64,000 nt of DNA from contig JASFYT010000026.1 of assembly GCA_045047085.1 (NCBI GenBank), positions 12,516 to 76,515 of the forward strand. The letters are read 5' to 3'. The notes beneath the pieces are model-generated. The model had not been told where the DNA came from, ran no database searches, and worked only from the letters and a program-made list of their open reading frames with translations. This stretch comes from GCA-2401155 sp045047085 (GTDB lineage Bacteria; Pseudomonadota; Alphaproteobacteria; Rhizobiales; Rhizobiaceae). Position numbers and translations under genes: made by a program. This document shows positions 8,832 to 18,191 of the stretch, one piece after another (position 1 is the first letter of the stretch; every line of letters begins with the position of its first letter).

Positions 8832-8856
8832 GGGGCGCTTCGAGCGCCCCTTTTTT
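8832..8856 (+). terminator. Strong hairpin with T-run between binding protein and permease
   Basis: GGGGCGCT-TCG-AGCGCCCC is a perfect 8-bp GC-rich stem followed by six T. It sits 13 bases after the binding-protein stop and 21 bases before the permease start. Such partial terminators commonly let the binding protein be made in excess over the membrane parts. Confidence 0.85.
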
Positions 8857-8877
8857 ATTGGGACGGGGAAATCTTAG

Positions 8878-9927
8878 ATGGCGACTTATGACGGGCTTTT
8901 TGGCGCTCTTGGGCTGAAGGAGTGGTGTGACGCTAACGCCACGACCGGGCCGATGACAATGGCGGAATTGCTGGCAAAGTCCGCCGGCAAAACTAAAGCT
9001 GAAATTGCAGAAGCCGGCACTCCATTTCTGGAAACCCCTTTTCCCTCGCTAGATGCGCTCAACAAATCCTGTTCGGCATTTCCGCGTACACGTGACATGA
9101 CTGCGTGGGTTGAAAATGGTTTTTTGGGGATTAAGGACGGGCTTAAATATGTACTCGATCCATTGACCCAGCCTTTGAGCTGGGCACTGGATGGCTCGCT
9201 GATCTTTTTTGAAGCCATTCCATGGTTCGTTTTAATTCCGGCATTGATGGCCATTACCTATTACACGTCTCGCTCAGTCAGCGTGTTGTTGCTGGTAATG
9301 TTTTCATTTCTGTTCATGGCCTTCATTGATCATTATGACCGGGCCATTCAGACGCTTTCGATTATTTTTGTTTGTACGTTCATTTGTGTATTGTTGGGAG
9401 TGCCCATAGGCATTGCCATGTCAAAAAGCAACAAGATGCAGAGGATAACCATACCCGTATTAGACATGTTGCAAACCTTGCCGACATTCGTTTACTTGAT
9501 TCCTCTAATTTTTCTGTTTTCTGTTACTGAATCAAAGCTTTATGGTATTGCGATCATCCTTTACGCGATTGTACCGGTGATCCGGCTGACCGATTTGGGG
9601 ATTCGGCTTGTGGATCGGGATGTTATTGAGGCTGCAGATGCCTTTGGCATGACATCCAATCAAAAACTAACGGGGGTTCAAATCCCGCTGGCATTGCCCA
9701 ACATCATGGCGGGGGTGAATCAGACCATTATGATGTCGCTGGCGATGGTGGTGATTGCCTCGCTGGTATCTGCACCCGGACTTGGGGTTCTGGTTCTTCG
9801 AGGTATTCGTAGCCTTGAACTTGGTGTGGGTCTTGTATCTGGGTTTTGTATTGTGCTTTTGGCGGTGCTGCTTGATCGCGCTACCAAGGCAGCACTTAGC
9901 CGCCTCAACACCACCGTCGAGCATTAG
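8878..9927 (+). CDS. Glycine betaine/proline-type ABC transporter permease (ProW-like)
   Basis: A 349-residue inner-membrane permease. The first ~95 residues are soluble and poorly conserved; hydrophobic segments start near residue 105 (SLIFFEAIPWFVLIPALMAI in part). The binding-protein-dependent transport signature is seen in EAADAFGMTSNQKLTGVQIPLALPNIMAGVNQ, with the EAA loop contacting the ATPase. The C-terminal VIASLVSAPGLGVLVLRGI is typical of ProW/OpuAB. It follows the binding-protein gene across a terminator-like hairpin and is followed 9 bases later by the ATPase gene. Confidence 0.92.
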   Translation: MATYDGLFGALGLKEWCDANATTGPMTMAELLAKSAGKTKAEIAEAGTPFLETPFPSLDALNKSCSAFPRTRDMTAWVENGFLGIKDGLKYVLDPLTQPLSWALDGSLIFFEAIPWFVLIPALMAITYYTSRSVSVLLLVMFSFLFMAFIDHYDRAIQTLSIIFVCTFICVLLGVPIGIAMSKSNKMQRITIPVLDMLQTLPTFVYLIPLIFLFSVTESKLYGIAIILYAIVPVIRLTDLGIRLVDRDVIEAADAFGMTSNQKLTGVQIPLALPNIMAGVNQTIMMSLAMVVIASLVSAPGLGVLVLRGIRSLELGVGLVSGFCIVLLAVLLDRATKAALSRLNTTVEH

Positions 9928-9936
9928 GATCACATC

Positions 9937-11001
9937 ATGAGCAAAACGGTAAAAGTGTCCATCAAAGGCCTCTATAAAATTTTCGGCAACGATTCTCATA
10001 CAATGCTTGGCCATGTCAAAGCGGGTATGGGCAAGCCGGAGTTGTTGGAAAAATATGGTCATGTATTAGGTTTGCAAAATATCGACATCGATATCAATGC
10101 CGGTGAAATCACAGTTATCATGGGGTTGTCCGGTTCGGGTAAATCCACATTGATCCGCCACCTTAATCGACTGATTGAGCCGACGGCTGGCGAGATTTTC
10201 GTCGATGGGGATAACGTGATGCAATATAGTGAAGCAGAGCTTCAGTCTCTACGTCAGAACCGCATGTCTATGGTATTTCAGAAGTTTGCGTTGTTTCCAC
10301 ATCGCACTGTGCTCGAAAATTCTGGCATGGCTCGGCGTGTTCGTGGTGAAGACGAGGCCAGCGCCAATAAAGAGGGGCAGAAATGGCTTGAACGGGTTGG
10401 TCTCGAAGGATATGAGGGGCATTATCCAAGACAGCTTTCCGGCGGGATGCAGCAGCGTGTAGGTATTGCCCGTGCTCTGGCTTCTGATTCTGATATCATG
10501 TTGATGGATGAGGCGTTTTCGGCGCTTGATCCGTTAATCCGAACCGATATGCAGGACCTGTTGCTTGAATTGCAGCGCGAACTTCAAAAAACCGTTGTGT
10601 TCATCACTCACGATCTGGACGAGGCACTGAAGCTTGCCGATCATCTGGTAATATTGAATGACGGTGCGATCATTCAGCAGGGTGAGCCGCAAGATATTTT
10701 GTTGCACCCGAATGATCCCTATATCATAGACTTTATCAGCGATATCAACCGCGCTCGCGTGTTGCGTGTGCGCTCGGTGATGGAAGAGACCACCAAGGCC
10801 GGTAGCAATATTGCCGGTGATGTGGATTTTGATGCCAATCTGGAATCTGTGATTGCAATGTCTGAAGGCGATACATCCAAGCACTATCGCGTAATGAAAG
10901 ACGGCAAACAGATAGGCCTGTTGCATATGCAAGAACTTGTACGTGCGCTTGTTCCAACCGATGCGGCAGAAGATGGAATCCGTGCTGGCGGTACTGGCTA
11001 G
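9937..11001 (+). CDS. Glycine betaine/proline-type ABC transporter ATP-binding protein (ProV-like)
   Basis: A 354-residue cytoplasmic ATPase. Walker A is GLSGSGKST (residues 63-71), the signature is LSGGMQQRVG, Walker B is IMLMDEAFSALDP and the switch His lies in FITHDLDEA. The N-terminal extension before Walker A (GNDSHTMLGHVKAGMGKPEL) and the C-terminal CBS-like tail (residues ~275-350) place it in the ProV/OpuAA family, where the tail senses ionic strength. It completes the betaine/choline uptake operon begun at 7857. Confidence 0.94.
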   Translation: MSKTVKVSIKGLYKIFGNDSHTMLGHVKAGMGKPELLEKYGHVLGLQNIDIDINAGEITVIMGLSGSGKSTLIRHLNRLIEPTAGEIFVDGDNVMQYSEAELQSLRQNRMSMVFQKFALFPHRTVLENSGMARRVRGEDEASANKEGQKWLERVGLEGYEGHYPRQLSGGMQQRVGIARALASDSDIMLMDEAFSALDPLIRTDMQDLLLELQRELQKTVVFITHDLDEALKLADHLVILNDGAIIQQGEPQDILLHPNDPYIIDFISDINRARVLRVRSVMEETTKAGSNIAGDVDFDANLESVIAMSEGDTSKHYRVMKDGKQIGLLHMQELVRALVPTDAAEDGIRAGGTG

Positions 11002-11040
11002 GGTAAGCTACGTTCGCCTTCTAAATACCGAGGGCAATAA

Positions 11041-11925
11041 TTGCAAACTACGGCACCTGAAGAACATAACGATTTGCGTGAGGCTTTGCGTGGCTTGTGT
11101 GCAGGGGTTCCTGCGGAATATCACCGTAAACATGGGGCGGATCAAAGCTACCCTGAATAATTCATTGACGCACTGACCAAAGCCGGGTGGCTTTCTGCGA
11201 TGATCCCCGAGGAATATGGTGGTTCGGGTCTTGGGCTGACTGAAGCGTCGATTGTAATGGAAGAAATCAATCGTACCGGTGGTAATGCAGGCCATTGCCA
11301 TGGTCAAATGTATAATATGAGCACGCTTTTACGTCACGGTTCAGATGCACAAAAGACGCTTTATCTGCCCAAAATTGCTTCTGGTGAATTGCGGCTGCAA
11401 TCCATGGCAGTGACGGAACCTACTACAGGCACCGATACCACAAAACTCAAGACGATGGCAGTTCGTAAAGGGGATCATTATGTGATCAATGGCCAGAAAG
11501 TCTGGATCAGCCGTGTTCAGCATTCTGACTTGATGATCCTGCTTGCCCGCACCACGCCGCTTTCCGAGGCGAAGCGAAAACCCGAGGGGTTATCGGTTTT
11601 CATTGTCGATATCAAGGAAGCCATTGGCAATGGCACGGAGGTTCAGCCCATTGCCAATCTAATGCGCTTTGAAGCCTGCCGTCGATTTGATGCCCATGAA
11701 GATTGTGGCGCGCGGTCAAATATGGCGAAGCTCTTGGCAGTAGATGCCTCGTGGGCCGCGGCTAATGAATGTTTGCAGACCCAAGGGGGTTTCGGGTTTG
11801 CGCTGGATTACGATATTGAGCGAAAATTTCGGGAAACCCGATTGTATCAGGTCGCACCGATCTCGACCAATCTCATTCTATCTTATGTTGCAGAGCACGT
11901 CCTTGAATTACCTCGATCTTTTTGA
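11041..11925 (+). pseudogene. Acyl-CoA dehydrogenase remnant with stop codon and internal deletion
   Basis: The reading frame from TTG 11041 encodes acyl-CoA dehydrogenase sequence but is broken. Residues before 11157 read LCAGVPAEYHRKHGADQSYPE and then meet an in-frame TAA (11158-11160) where the family has Glu; the frame resumes as FIDALTKAGWLSAMIPEEYG. Further on, EVQPI is joined directly to ANLMRFEACRRFD, so the middle region of about 80-90 residues containing the catalytic-base area and much of the FAD site is missing. The C-terminus (QTQGGFGFALDYDIERKFRE, then ISTNLILSYVAEHVLELPRSF in parts) is well kept. The total of about 295 codons compares with about 380 in intact enzymes. Both lesions indicate a dead gene of recent origin. 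Confidence 0.88.
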
Positions 11926-11993
11926 TGTGAATCAACGCAGGGTGCATGGTTAAGTTCTAACACTTTGAGTGTTCCATTTTTAGGAGGTATTGA

Positions 11994-12233
11994 ATGTCAC
12001 ATGTTCCCCATGAACTTGCCGAGGAATTTCCTCAGCAGGTTGCAATGATTAGAGATTTGAAGTCGTCAAACGCACATTTTGCCAAGCTTACGGATAAGTA
12101 TCACGAGGTAAATCGTGAAATCCACCGCATTGAAGCTGGGGTTGAACCAGCTTCTGATGTGCGTAGCGAGGATTTGCGGAAACATCGTTTTCAACTCAAG
12201 GAAGAGATCAATGTAATTTTGACGAGTGGGTGA
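11994..12233 (+). CDS. YdcH-like DUF465 family protein
   Basis: A 79-residue cytoplasmic, highly charged alpha-helical protein. The core HFAKLTDKYHEVNREIHRIE followed by LRKHRFQLKEEI is the DUF465 (YdcH) hairpin, which is widespread in Proteobacteria with no established function. A near-perfect AGGAGGT ribosome site precedes the ATG, suggesting strong translation. Confidence 0.9.
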   Translation: MSHVPHELAEEFPQQVAMIRDLKSSNAHFAKLTDKYHEVNREIHRIEAGVEPASDVRSEDLRKHRFQLKEEINVILTSG

Positions 12234-12320
12234 CGCAGGTAGCCAACCGTCACCGTCGTTGAGCCCAGCGTTTTCTAATCGACTAATTCTAATCGGCTAA
12301 TTTCAGTTGAGGTAGTTATC

Positions 12321-13154
12321 ATGTCCTATAAAACGATGCTTGTTTATCTAAACGACAAAAGTTCTGCTGAGCATGTGCTTGTTTCGGCAATAGCGCTGGC
12401 GCGTAAACATGGTGCCCATTTGATCGGACTTCATGTGGATTCTTTGTTTCAGGTTCACTCAGTGGTTGGTGCGGATGCTGAATCTGGAATCGCTCTAACT
12501 CAATACAAGATGCAAGAATTTGATGCTGCGGAAATTGAGGGTATTTTTGAGAAAAATACCAAAAAGGAAGGGGTTTCCGCTGAGTGGCGTCTGGTTCAGG
12601 CGCATTCTTCTTTGATTGCGGGTGTGGTTGCTACCCACGCGCGTTGTGCGGATTTAATTATTACCGGACAAGCCAATCCGCAGCACGACGATAAATATGT
12701 TTCAGATATTCTGGAAGGTTTCCTAATTGATACCGGGCGTCCGGTGCTGGTGATCCCATATGTGGGAAATTACGAGAATATCGGCGAAAATATTACATTC
12801 GCCTGGAATGCCAGCAGAGAATCTGCTCGTGCTGCCTTTGCTGCATTGCCGGTCTTTAAAATGGCCAAAAAAGTTACTGTATTATGGGTAAACGCCGATG
12901 AGGAAGGCTCTGATCTTCCAGGAGCTGAAATTGCCACGAGCCTTGCGCGTCATGGGGTGAATGTAGAGACAAAGCACTCCGCATCTGAATTACCCGAGGT
13001 GGGAGACGAGATATTGTCACGCATTTCTGATCTTAGTTCGGACCTTTTGGTGATGGGGGCATATGGCCATTCCCGTTTGCGGGAATTTATCTTTGGTGGG
13101 GCCAGTCATCATATTCTTCGCAATATGACCGTGCCAGTCATAATGGTTCATTAG
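12321..13154 (+). CDS. Universal stress protein with two Usp domains
   Basis: A 277-residue tandem UspA-type protein. Domain 1 (residues ~1-145) starts YKTMLVYLNDKSSAEHVLVS and domain 2 (~150-277) starts ENITFAWNASRESARAAFAA. The second domain keeps the ATP-binding type motif GAYGHSRLREFIFGGASHHI, which matches Gx2Gx9G(S/T); the first lacks it (ITGQANPQHDD). Tandem Usp proteins respond to starvation and other stress and probably bind nucleotide in one half only. It is flanked by the DUF465 gene and a LysR regulator on the same strand. Confidence 0.93.
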   Translation: MSYKTMLVYLNDKSSAEHVLVSAIALARKHGAHLIGLHVDSLFQVHSVVGADAESGIALTQYKMQEFDAAEIEGIFEKNTKKEGVSAEWRLVQAHSSLIAGVVATHARCADLIITGQANPQHDDKYVSDILEGFLIDTGRPVLVIPYVGNYENIGENITFAWNASRESARAAFAALPVFKMAKKVTVLWVNADEEGSDLPGAEIATSLARHGVNVETKHSASELPEVGDEILSRISDLSSDLLVMGAYGHSRLREFIFGGASHHILRNMTVPVIMVH

Positions 13155-13188
13155 AATTCTGTACTGAACTGGAATCTACATTGACATT

Positions 13189-13207
13189 TCTGGCTCCCCG
13201 AGCCAGA
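13189..13207 (+). promoter_or_regulatory. Perfect hairpin overlapping the LysR-gene ribosome site
   Basis: TCTGGCTC-CCC-GAGCCAGA forms an 8-bp perfect stem. Its 3' arm runs into the AGAGG ribosome site (13205-13209) of the gene starting at 13217. There is no T-run, so it looks less like a terminator for the Usp gene and more like a structure that could mask translation start. Confidence 0.5.
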
Positions 13208-13216
13208 GGTAAGTCT

Positions 13217-14140
13217 ATGGAAAATATTGACTATCTCAGAATTGATGGAAATATGTTACGGTTGTTTTTGGCAATCTTTGATAGTAATTCCGTAAGCGTT
13301 GCTGCAGACCAACTCGACCTTAATCAGTCAACAGTTAGCTATAGTCTTGATAAAATGAGAAGCTATTTGGGCGACCCGCTTTTTATTAAGGACGGGCGTG
13401 GAATAACGCCTACCAAAAAAGCTATCGATATTGCCCCCAAAATTGCTGAATTGTTGGCAAATCTTGAGGGACTTACCAGCAAAATTTGTTATGAACCGAC
13501 GCTGGATTCCAGACCGATTGCTATGGCTTCGAATGTATTGCACTTGCTGCCCCAGTGGAGTGCGCTTTATGAAAAGTTCACCGAAGAAGCGCCTAATCTG
13601 CCCATCCGAATGCTTGATCTTGGTGCTTTTGAGAATGTTGATTCACTGCTCAATGGGGCCGAAGTTGATCTAGTTTTTGAAATTCGTCCTGAGAAATATT
13701 CAAACTGGGTCAATGCGCATGAAATTCATGCCTGTGATCGTGTTTGTTTTTATGATCCGAACTGTCGTGACCCGATAGAGAGTGTGGAAGATTATTGTGA
13801 AGCCAGACATGCAGTTCTCGATTTTGGCGGTGACGCGAAGAGTTATACCGATGCTTTGCTTGAACAATATTCCTTGAAACGAAATATTACGTTATATGCA
13901 CCCAATGTAGACGCGTTAGCCAAGTTGGCTTTGGGAACCGATCAAATTATCACCTTTAATGGTGGGGTGCATTCATCGGCCTTTCAAAATTTTGCGGTAT
14001 GCGAAACACCGATTCCGATGGGCCGAGTCTATATTGATATGATATGGCATCGCAAGGATGAGTTTTCCGGCCGAAATTCCTGGATACGCGATATTGTGAA
14101 GTCTTGCCTGATTGACGATGTTGAGCGGGAAACCCCATAA
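13217..14140 (+). CDS. LysR family transcriptional regulator
   Basis: A 307-residue LysR-type regulator. The winged helix-turn-helix covers residues ~10-68 (LRLFLAIFDSNSVSVAADQL, then NQSTVSYSLDKMRSYLGDPL), followed by an effector-binding domain of about 220 residues. The start ATG 13217 has AGAGGT eight bases upstream; a TTG at 13181 is in frame but lacks support. It sits 116 bases upstream of, and on the same strand as, the dipeptidase and peptide-transporter genes. It may regulate these, but LysR targets are often divergent, so the link is only suggestive. Confidence 0.9.
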   Translation: MENIDYLRIDGNMLRLFLAIFDSNSVSVAADQLDLNQSTVSYSLDKMRSYLGDPLFIKDGRGITPTKKAIDIAPKIAELLANLEGLTSKICYEPTLDSRPIAMASNVLHLLPQWSALYEKFTEEAPNLPIRMLDLGAFENVDSLLNGAEVDLVFEIRPEKYSNWVNAHEIHACDRVCFYDPNCRDPIESVEDYCEARHAVLDFGGDAKSYTDALLEQYSLKRNITLYAPNVDALAKLALGTDQIITFNGGVHSSAFQNFAVCETPIPMGRVYIDMIWHRKDEFSGRNSWIRDIVKSCLIDDVERETP

Positions 14141-14256
14141 AGTATAAATTGACCTAAGAATTATAGGAAGAACGGTGAAGTCCGAGTTTTCGACTTGCGC
14201 CATGGTGTTCGCCCGCCTTAGTCTGAATTTTTTTACACGTTAGAAGGTGAATTTTG

Positions 14257-15321
14257 ATGGATGAAAACCGGTTTCCCCTGATATTTGATGGCCACAATGA
14301 TGTCTTGCTACGCCTCTATATGATGGATGAGAAAGGCGCTCAGCGACATTTTATCGAAGGTCGCCATGATGGTCATCTGGATATGCCCCGCATAAAAGAA
14401 GGGGGCTTTGGCGGCGGTTTTTTTGCCATTTATGTGCCATCTCCTGCAGCCAAGGGAGATCGATACGCTGAAATGCGTAACCCGACTTACGACCTTCCTT
14501 TGCCTGAGGAAATTCCGGTTAAAGAAGCGTTGGGTGCAACCCTTGCCATGGCAGCAATTCTTTCGCGTATTGAACGGGATTCCAACGGAGCTGCGAAGAT
14601 CTGTCGTTCTGCTGCTGATATCCGTCATTGCCTTGAAACTGATACGCTGGCCATGTTGATGCATATTGAAGGTGCGGAGGCGATTGATAAGGATTTTAAT
14701 TCGCTTGAAGTGCTGCATCGTGCAGGGCTTCGTTCTATCGGTCCTGTGTGGAGCCGCCCAACGCAATTCGGTCACGGTGTACCATTTCGTTATCCCTCGA
14801 CGGGGGATATTGGTCCGGGTCTTACTGATCTGGGCAAGGAATTGATCAAAGCTCAAAATCAATTCAATATGGTGATCGATCTATCTCACCTGAACGAAGC
14901 CGGATTTTGGGATGTGGCGAAATTAAGTGACGCGCCATTGGTTGCTACCCATTCCAATGCTTATGCCATTTGTCCGCATGCACGTAACCTGACCGATAAG
15001 CAATTAGCAGCAATTCGTGAAAGTGAGGGCATGGTTGGCCTGAATTTTGCCTGTGCGTTTATCCGCCCGGATGGACAAATGCGCTCTGATGTGACCCTTG
15101 ATGAAATGCTTCGCCATCTTGATCATTTGATTGAACATGTGGGTGAAGATGGGGTTGGGATCGGTACAGATTTTGATGGGGCATTGGTGCCTGAACCGAT
15201 CAAGGACGTGGTTGGTTTCACCGTCCTGAGGGCCGCTATGCGTGAACATGGGTATGATGAAGAGCTGATGATTAAGCTTTGTCACGGAAACTGGTTGCGT
15301 GTGCTTGAGAAGACTTTATAG
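14257..15321 (+). CDS. Membrane-dipeptidase family (peptidase M19) enzyme
   Basis: A 354-residue zinc dipeptidase of family M19 (renal dipeptidase-like). The metal ligands are visible as the HND of IFDGHNDVLLRL, the Glu in MLMHIEGAEAI, the His in VIDLSHLNEAGFW and the His in ATHSNAYAICPHARNLTD, and the C-terminal Asp in GIGTDFDGA. There is no signal peptide, so it is cytoplasmic. The ATG at 14257 follows a GAAGGTGA site; a TTG immediately upstream is in frame. It precedes a complete peptide ABC transporter and probably cleaves imported dipeptides, possibly including ones with a C-terminal D-residue, which M19 enzymes tolerate. Confidence 0.92.
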   Translation: MDENRFPLIFDGHNDVLLRLYMMDEKGAQRHFIEGRHDGHLDMPRIKEGGFGGGFFAIYVPSPAAKGDRYAEMRNPTYDLPLPEEIPVKEALGATLAMAAILSRIERDSNGAAKICRSAADIRHCLETDTLAMLMHIEGAEAIDKDFNSLEVLHRAGLRSIGPVWSRPTQFGHGVPFRYPSTGDIGPGLTDLGKELIKAQNQFNMVIDLSHLNEAGFWDVAKLSDAPLVATHSNAYAICPHARNLTDKQLAAIRESEGMVGLNFACAFIRPDGQMRSDVTLDEMLRHLDHLIEHVGEDGVGIGTDFDGALVPEPIKDVVGFTVLRAAMREHGYDEELMIKLCHGNWLRVLEKTL

Positions 15322-15488
15322 GGCTGGTTCTCCAGCTCATGTGCACATCATACGTGGGCGAAAAAAATGCTTGTCAAACGATGCCAGAAAGATAAGCTGC
15401 AAAAATAGCTAGGTCCACAGCATATATATATATAGCTGCTGAGACCTCGATAAAAAAATCGAATTGTAAAAGTAACTGGGAGAAAAAA

Positions 15489-17087
15489 ATGAAAATCTTC
15501 AAACATTTAATGGTTGGTGCCGCTGCAGTGGCGGTTCTGGCAACATCCAATATGGCCTTTGCTGAAACACCGGCGAACATGCTGGTAATTGCCAACCGTA
15601 TTGATGACATTACGACGCTTGATCCTGCGCAATCTTTCGAGTTTGCCGGTAGCGATCTTAGCCGTAACGTATATAGCAGGCTGGTAAATTTTGACCCTGC
15701 CGATTTTTCAAAAGGCTATCAGCCTGATCTAGCCGAGAGCTGGAGCGTTTCTGAAGATGGCAAGACCATCACCTTTAAAATGCGTGCCGGTGTAAAATTC
15801 CATTCGGGCAATACAGTAACAGCAAAAGACGCTGTTTATTCCCTGCAACGGGCTGTGAAGTTGAACAAAACGCCTTCGTTCATTCTGACCCAGTTTGGAT
15901 TTAGTGTCGATAACGCTGATGACACCATCAAACTGATCGACGACATGACTTTCTCGATCACTACAGATCAGAAATATGCAACGTCATTTGTGCTCAACTG
16001 CCTGACCGCTACAATCGGCGGCATTGTTGATTCCGCGACTGTTATGTCCCATGAAAAAGATGGTGACATGGGCAATGATTGGTTGAAAACCAATACAGCT
16101 GGTTCTGGTCCATATAAATTCGTCAACTGGAAGCCAAATGAATCTTACCTGCTGACAGCGTTCGCTGATTATTATGCAGGCGCGCCGAAACTTGAACGCG
16201 TGATTGTACGTCACATTCAAGAATCCGCTACCCAGCGTCTATTGCTTGAAAAAGGCGATATCGATATGGCCCGCAATCTGAACCCTTCAGATATTGCCGG
16301 TATTGTTGGTAATAGTGATCTCGGCGTTGAAAGCGACCTTCGAGGACGTTTGATGTATATTTCCATGAACCAGAAAGACGAAAACCTTGCCAAGCCAAAG
16401 GTTGTCGAAGCTTTGAAATATCTGATCGATTATAAAGGCATGCAGGATTCATTCCTGAAAGGCCAATATACGGTTCATCAGGCATTCCTGCCTCGTACTT
16501 ATCTGGGCGAAATTGCTGATCAGCCTTATACTTATGACGTTGATAAAGCTAAAGCTCTGCTGAAAGAAGCAGGTCTTGAAGGTGGGTTTGAACTGAAAAT
16601 CATCGTTCGTGAAGCTCAGGAACGTATCGAAATTGCTCAGTCAATCCAGAACACATTTGCTAAAGCTAACATCAAAATGTCTATTGAAGTTGGTACTGGC
16701 AAACAGACACTTGGTAAATACCGTGCTCGTGAGCATCAGATTTACGTAGGTGCATGGGGACCGGATTATCCAGATCCAAACACCAATGCTGCTACCTTTG
16801 CTGCTAACCCTGATAACTCAGACGAAGCAAAAGCGACTGGCCTTCTGGCATGGCGTAATGCCTGGCATCTGCCGGAAATGTCAAAAGCTACCAAAGCTGC
16901 TGTTCAGGAAGGTGACCGTGATAAACGTGCTGCCATGTATGAAGCCATTCAGCGCGATCATCAAAAACGTGCACCGTTTGCAATCATGTTCCAGAAAATC
17001 GAACAGACCGGTATTCGTGCCAATATCAAAAACCTGAACGTTGGTGGTGCTATCACCGCGGTATCCTACTGGCCGATTACTAAATAG
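15489..17087 (+). CDS. Peptide-type ABC transporter substrate-binding protein (family 5, DppA/OppA-like)
   Basis: A 532-residue periplasmic solute-binding protein. The Sec signal peptide is MKIFKHLMVGAAAVAVLATS...AFA, with the mature protein starting near ETPANML. The SBP family 5 pattern is clear: LDPAQSFEFAGSDLSRNVYS, a KFHSGNTVTAKDAVYSLQR block and the late GAWGPDYPDPN motif. The WGPDYPDPN motif is common in dipeptide- and glutathione-type binding proteins. A GGGAGAAAAAA site precedes the ATG, and the 167-base gap after the dipeptidase gene probably contains its own promoter. First gene of a five-gene transporter operon. Confidence 0.93.
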   Translation: MKIFKHLMVGAAAVAVLATSNMAFAETPANMLVIANRIDDITTLDPAQSFEFAGSDLSRNVYSRLVNFDPADFSKGYQPDLAESWSVSEDGKTITFKMRAGVKFHSGNTVTAKDAVYSLQRAVKLNKTPSFILTQFGFSVDNADDTIKLIDDMTFSITTDQKYATSFVLNCLTATIGGIVDSATVMSHEKDGDMGNDWLKTNTAGSGPYKFVNWKPNESYLLTAFADYYAGAPKLERVIVRHIQESATQRLLLEKGDIDMARNLNPSDIAGIVGNSDLGVESDLRGRLMYISMNQKDENLAKPKVVEALKYLIDYKGMQDSFLKGQYTVHQAFLPRTYLGEIADQPYTYDVDKAKALLKEAGLEGGFELKIIVREAQERIEIAQSIQNTFAKANIKMSIEVGTGKQTLGKYRAREHQIYVGAWGPDYPDPNTNAATFAANPDNSDEAKATGLLAWRNAWHLPEMSKATKAAVQEGDRDKRAAMYEAIQRDHQKRAPFAIMFQKIEQTGIRANIKNLNVGGAITAVSYWPITK

Positions 17088-17105
17088 ACCGGCAGTTGAA
17101 GGGGC

Positions 17106-18191
17106 GTGGCATTGACCACTAAAAATAATGGAGGAAGACGACTCCCGTTGTCTTCCTCTCAGAAATTCTTGAAGTCGGCTACGCCTTGGGTTATCGGCTT
17201 TTGGAAGACCACTTTCACAGTGCTGATCACTATGGTTGGCCTTTTGTGTGTTACCTTTGTTATTGGCCGGGTAATGCCGATTGATCCAGTGCTCTCCATT
17301 GTTGGAGAGTCGGCTTCCCAAGCTACCTATGATCAGGCTTATATTGATCTTGGGCTGGATAAATCCCTGCCTACGCAGTTTTTCATTTTTCTTTGGGATG
17401 TGATGCACGGTGATTTTGGCGAATCATTGCTGACTGCACGTCCTGTGTCGCAGGACTTAATCCGTGTCTTCCCGGCAACGATGGAGCTTGCGACCGTCGG
17501 TATCATTATCGGGATTATGCTCGGTGTGCCGCTTGGTGTTATTGCTGCGGTTCGGCAGGGAACATGGGTTGATCACATAGCCCGAGTTGTTGCACTGATT
17601 GGTTATTCCATGCCGGTTTTCTGGATCGGCATGATTGGACTGATGGTACTTTATGGTAAGTTGGACTGGGTAGCAGGGCCGGGGCGCCTTGATATCTTTT
17701 ATGTGGATATTGTGCCTCCAGTCACTGGGATGATCCTTGTTGATAGTTTGATTGCGGGTGACAAGACTATCTTCTTGAACGCTATTTCTCACATTATTTT
17801 ACCAGCAGGGCTGCTGGCCTATTATTCGCTGGCCTATATCTCACGCATGACACGCAGTTTTATGCTGGAGCAGCTTGATCAGGAATATATTACCACAGCG
17901 AGAGTGAAGGGACTTTCTGAAACGTCTGTGGTCTGGCGCCATGCGCTGGGTAATGTGAAAGTACCATTGATAACGGTGATTGCGCTTTCTTATGCGGGAT
18001 TGCTTGAGGGGTCGGTTTTGACCGAAACCATCTTTGCGTGGCCGGGCATCGGCTCCTATATCACCACTGCATTATTGTCGGCTGATATGAATGCGGTGCT
18101 GGGCGGAACTGTGGTGGTGGGACTGGTGTTCGTTAGTCTCAATATTTTCTCCGACCTGCTTTATAAAGTATTTGATCCGAGGGCCAAATGA
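17106..18191 (+). CDS. Peptide-type ABC transporter permease (DppB-like)
   Basis: A 361-residue inner-membrane permease with GTG start at 17106, 18 bases after the binding-protein stop and behind a GAAGGGG site. It has about six transmembrane segments, the first at residues ~40-60 (TFTVLITMVGLLCVTFVIG). The EAA-type loop YITTARVKGLSETSVVWRHALGN and the C-terminal GSVLTETIFAWPGIGSYITTA are signatures of the DppB/OppB family. The N-terminal 35 residues are an unusual basic, Ser-rich extension. It overlaps the next permease gene as ATGA. Confidence 0.93.
   Translation: MALTTKNNGGRRLPLSSSQKFLKSATPWVIGFWKTTFTVLITMVGLLCVTFVIGRVMPIDPVLSIVGESASQATYDQAYIDLGLDKSLPTQFFIFLWDVMHGDFGESLLTARPVSQDLIRVFPATMELATVGIIIGIMLGVPLGVIAAVRQGTWVDHIARVVALIGYSMPVFWIGMIGLMVLYGKLDWVAGPGRLDIFYVDIVPPVTGMILVDSLIAGDKTIFLNAISHIILPAGLLAYYSLAYISRMTRSFMLEQLDQEYITTARVKGLSETSVVWRHALGNVKVPLITVIALSYAGLLEGSVLTETIFAWPGIGSYITTALLSADMNAVLGGTVVVGLVFVSLNIFSDLLYKVFDPRAK

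Noticed and set aside
14308..14862. 184-codon open frame antisense to the dipeptidase gene
   Set aside because: No family resemblance and no ribosome site.
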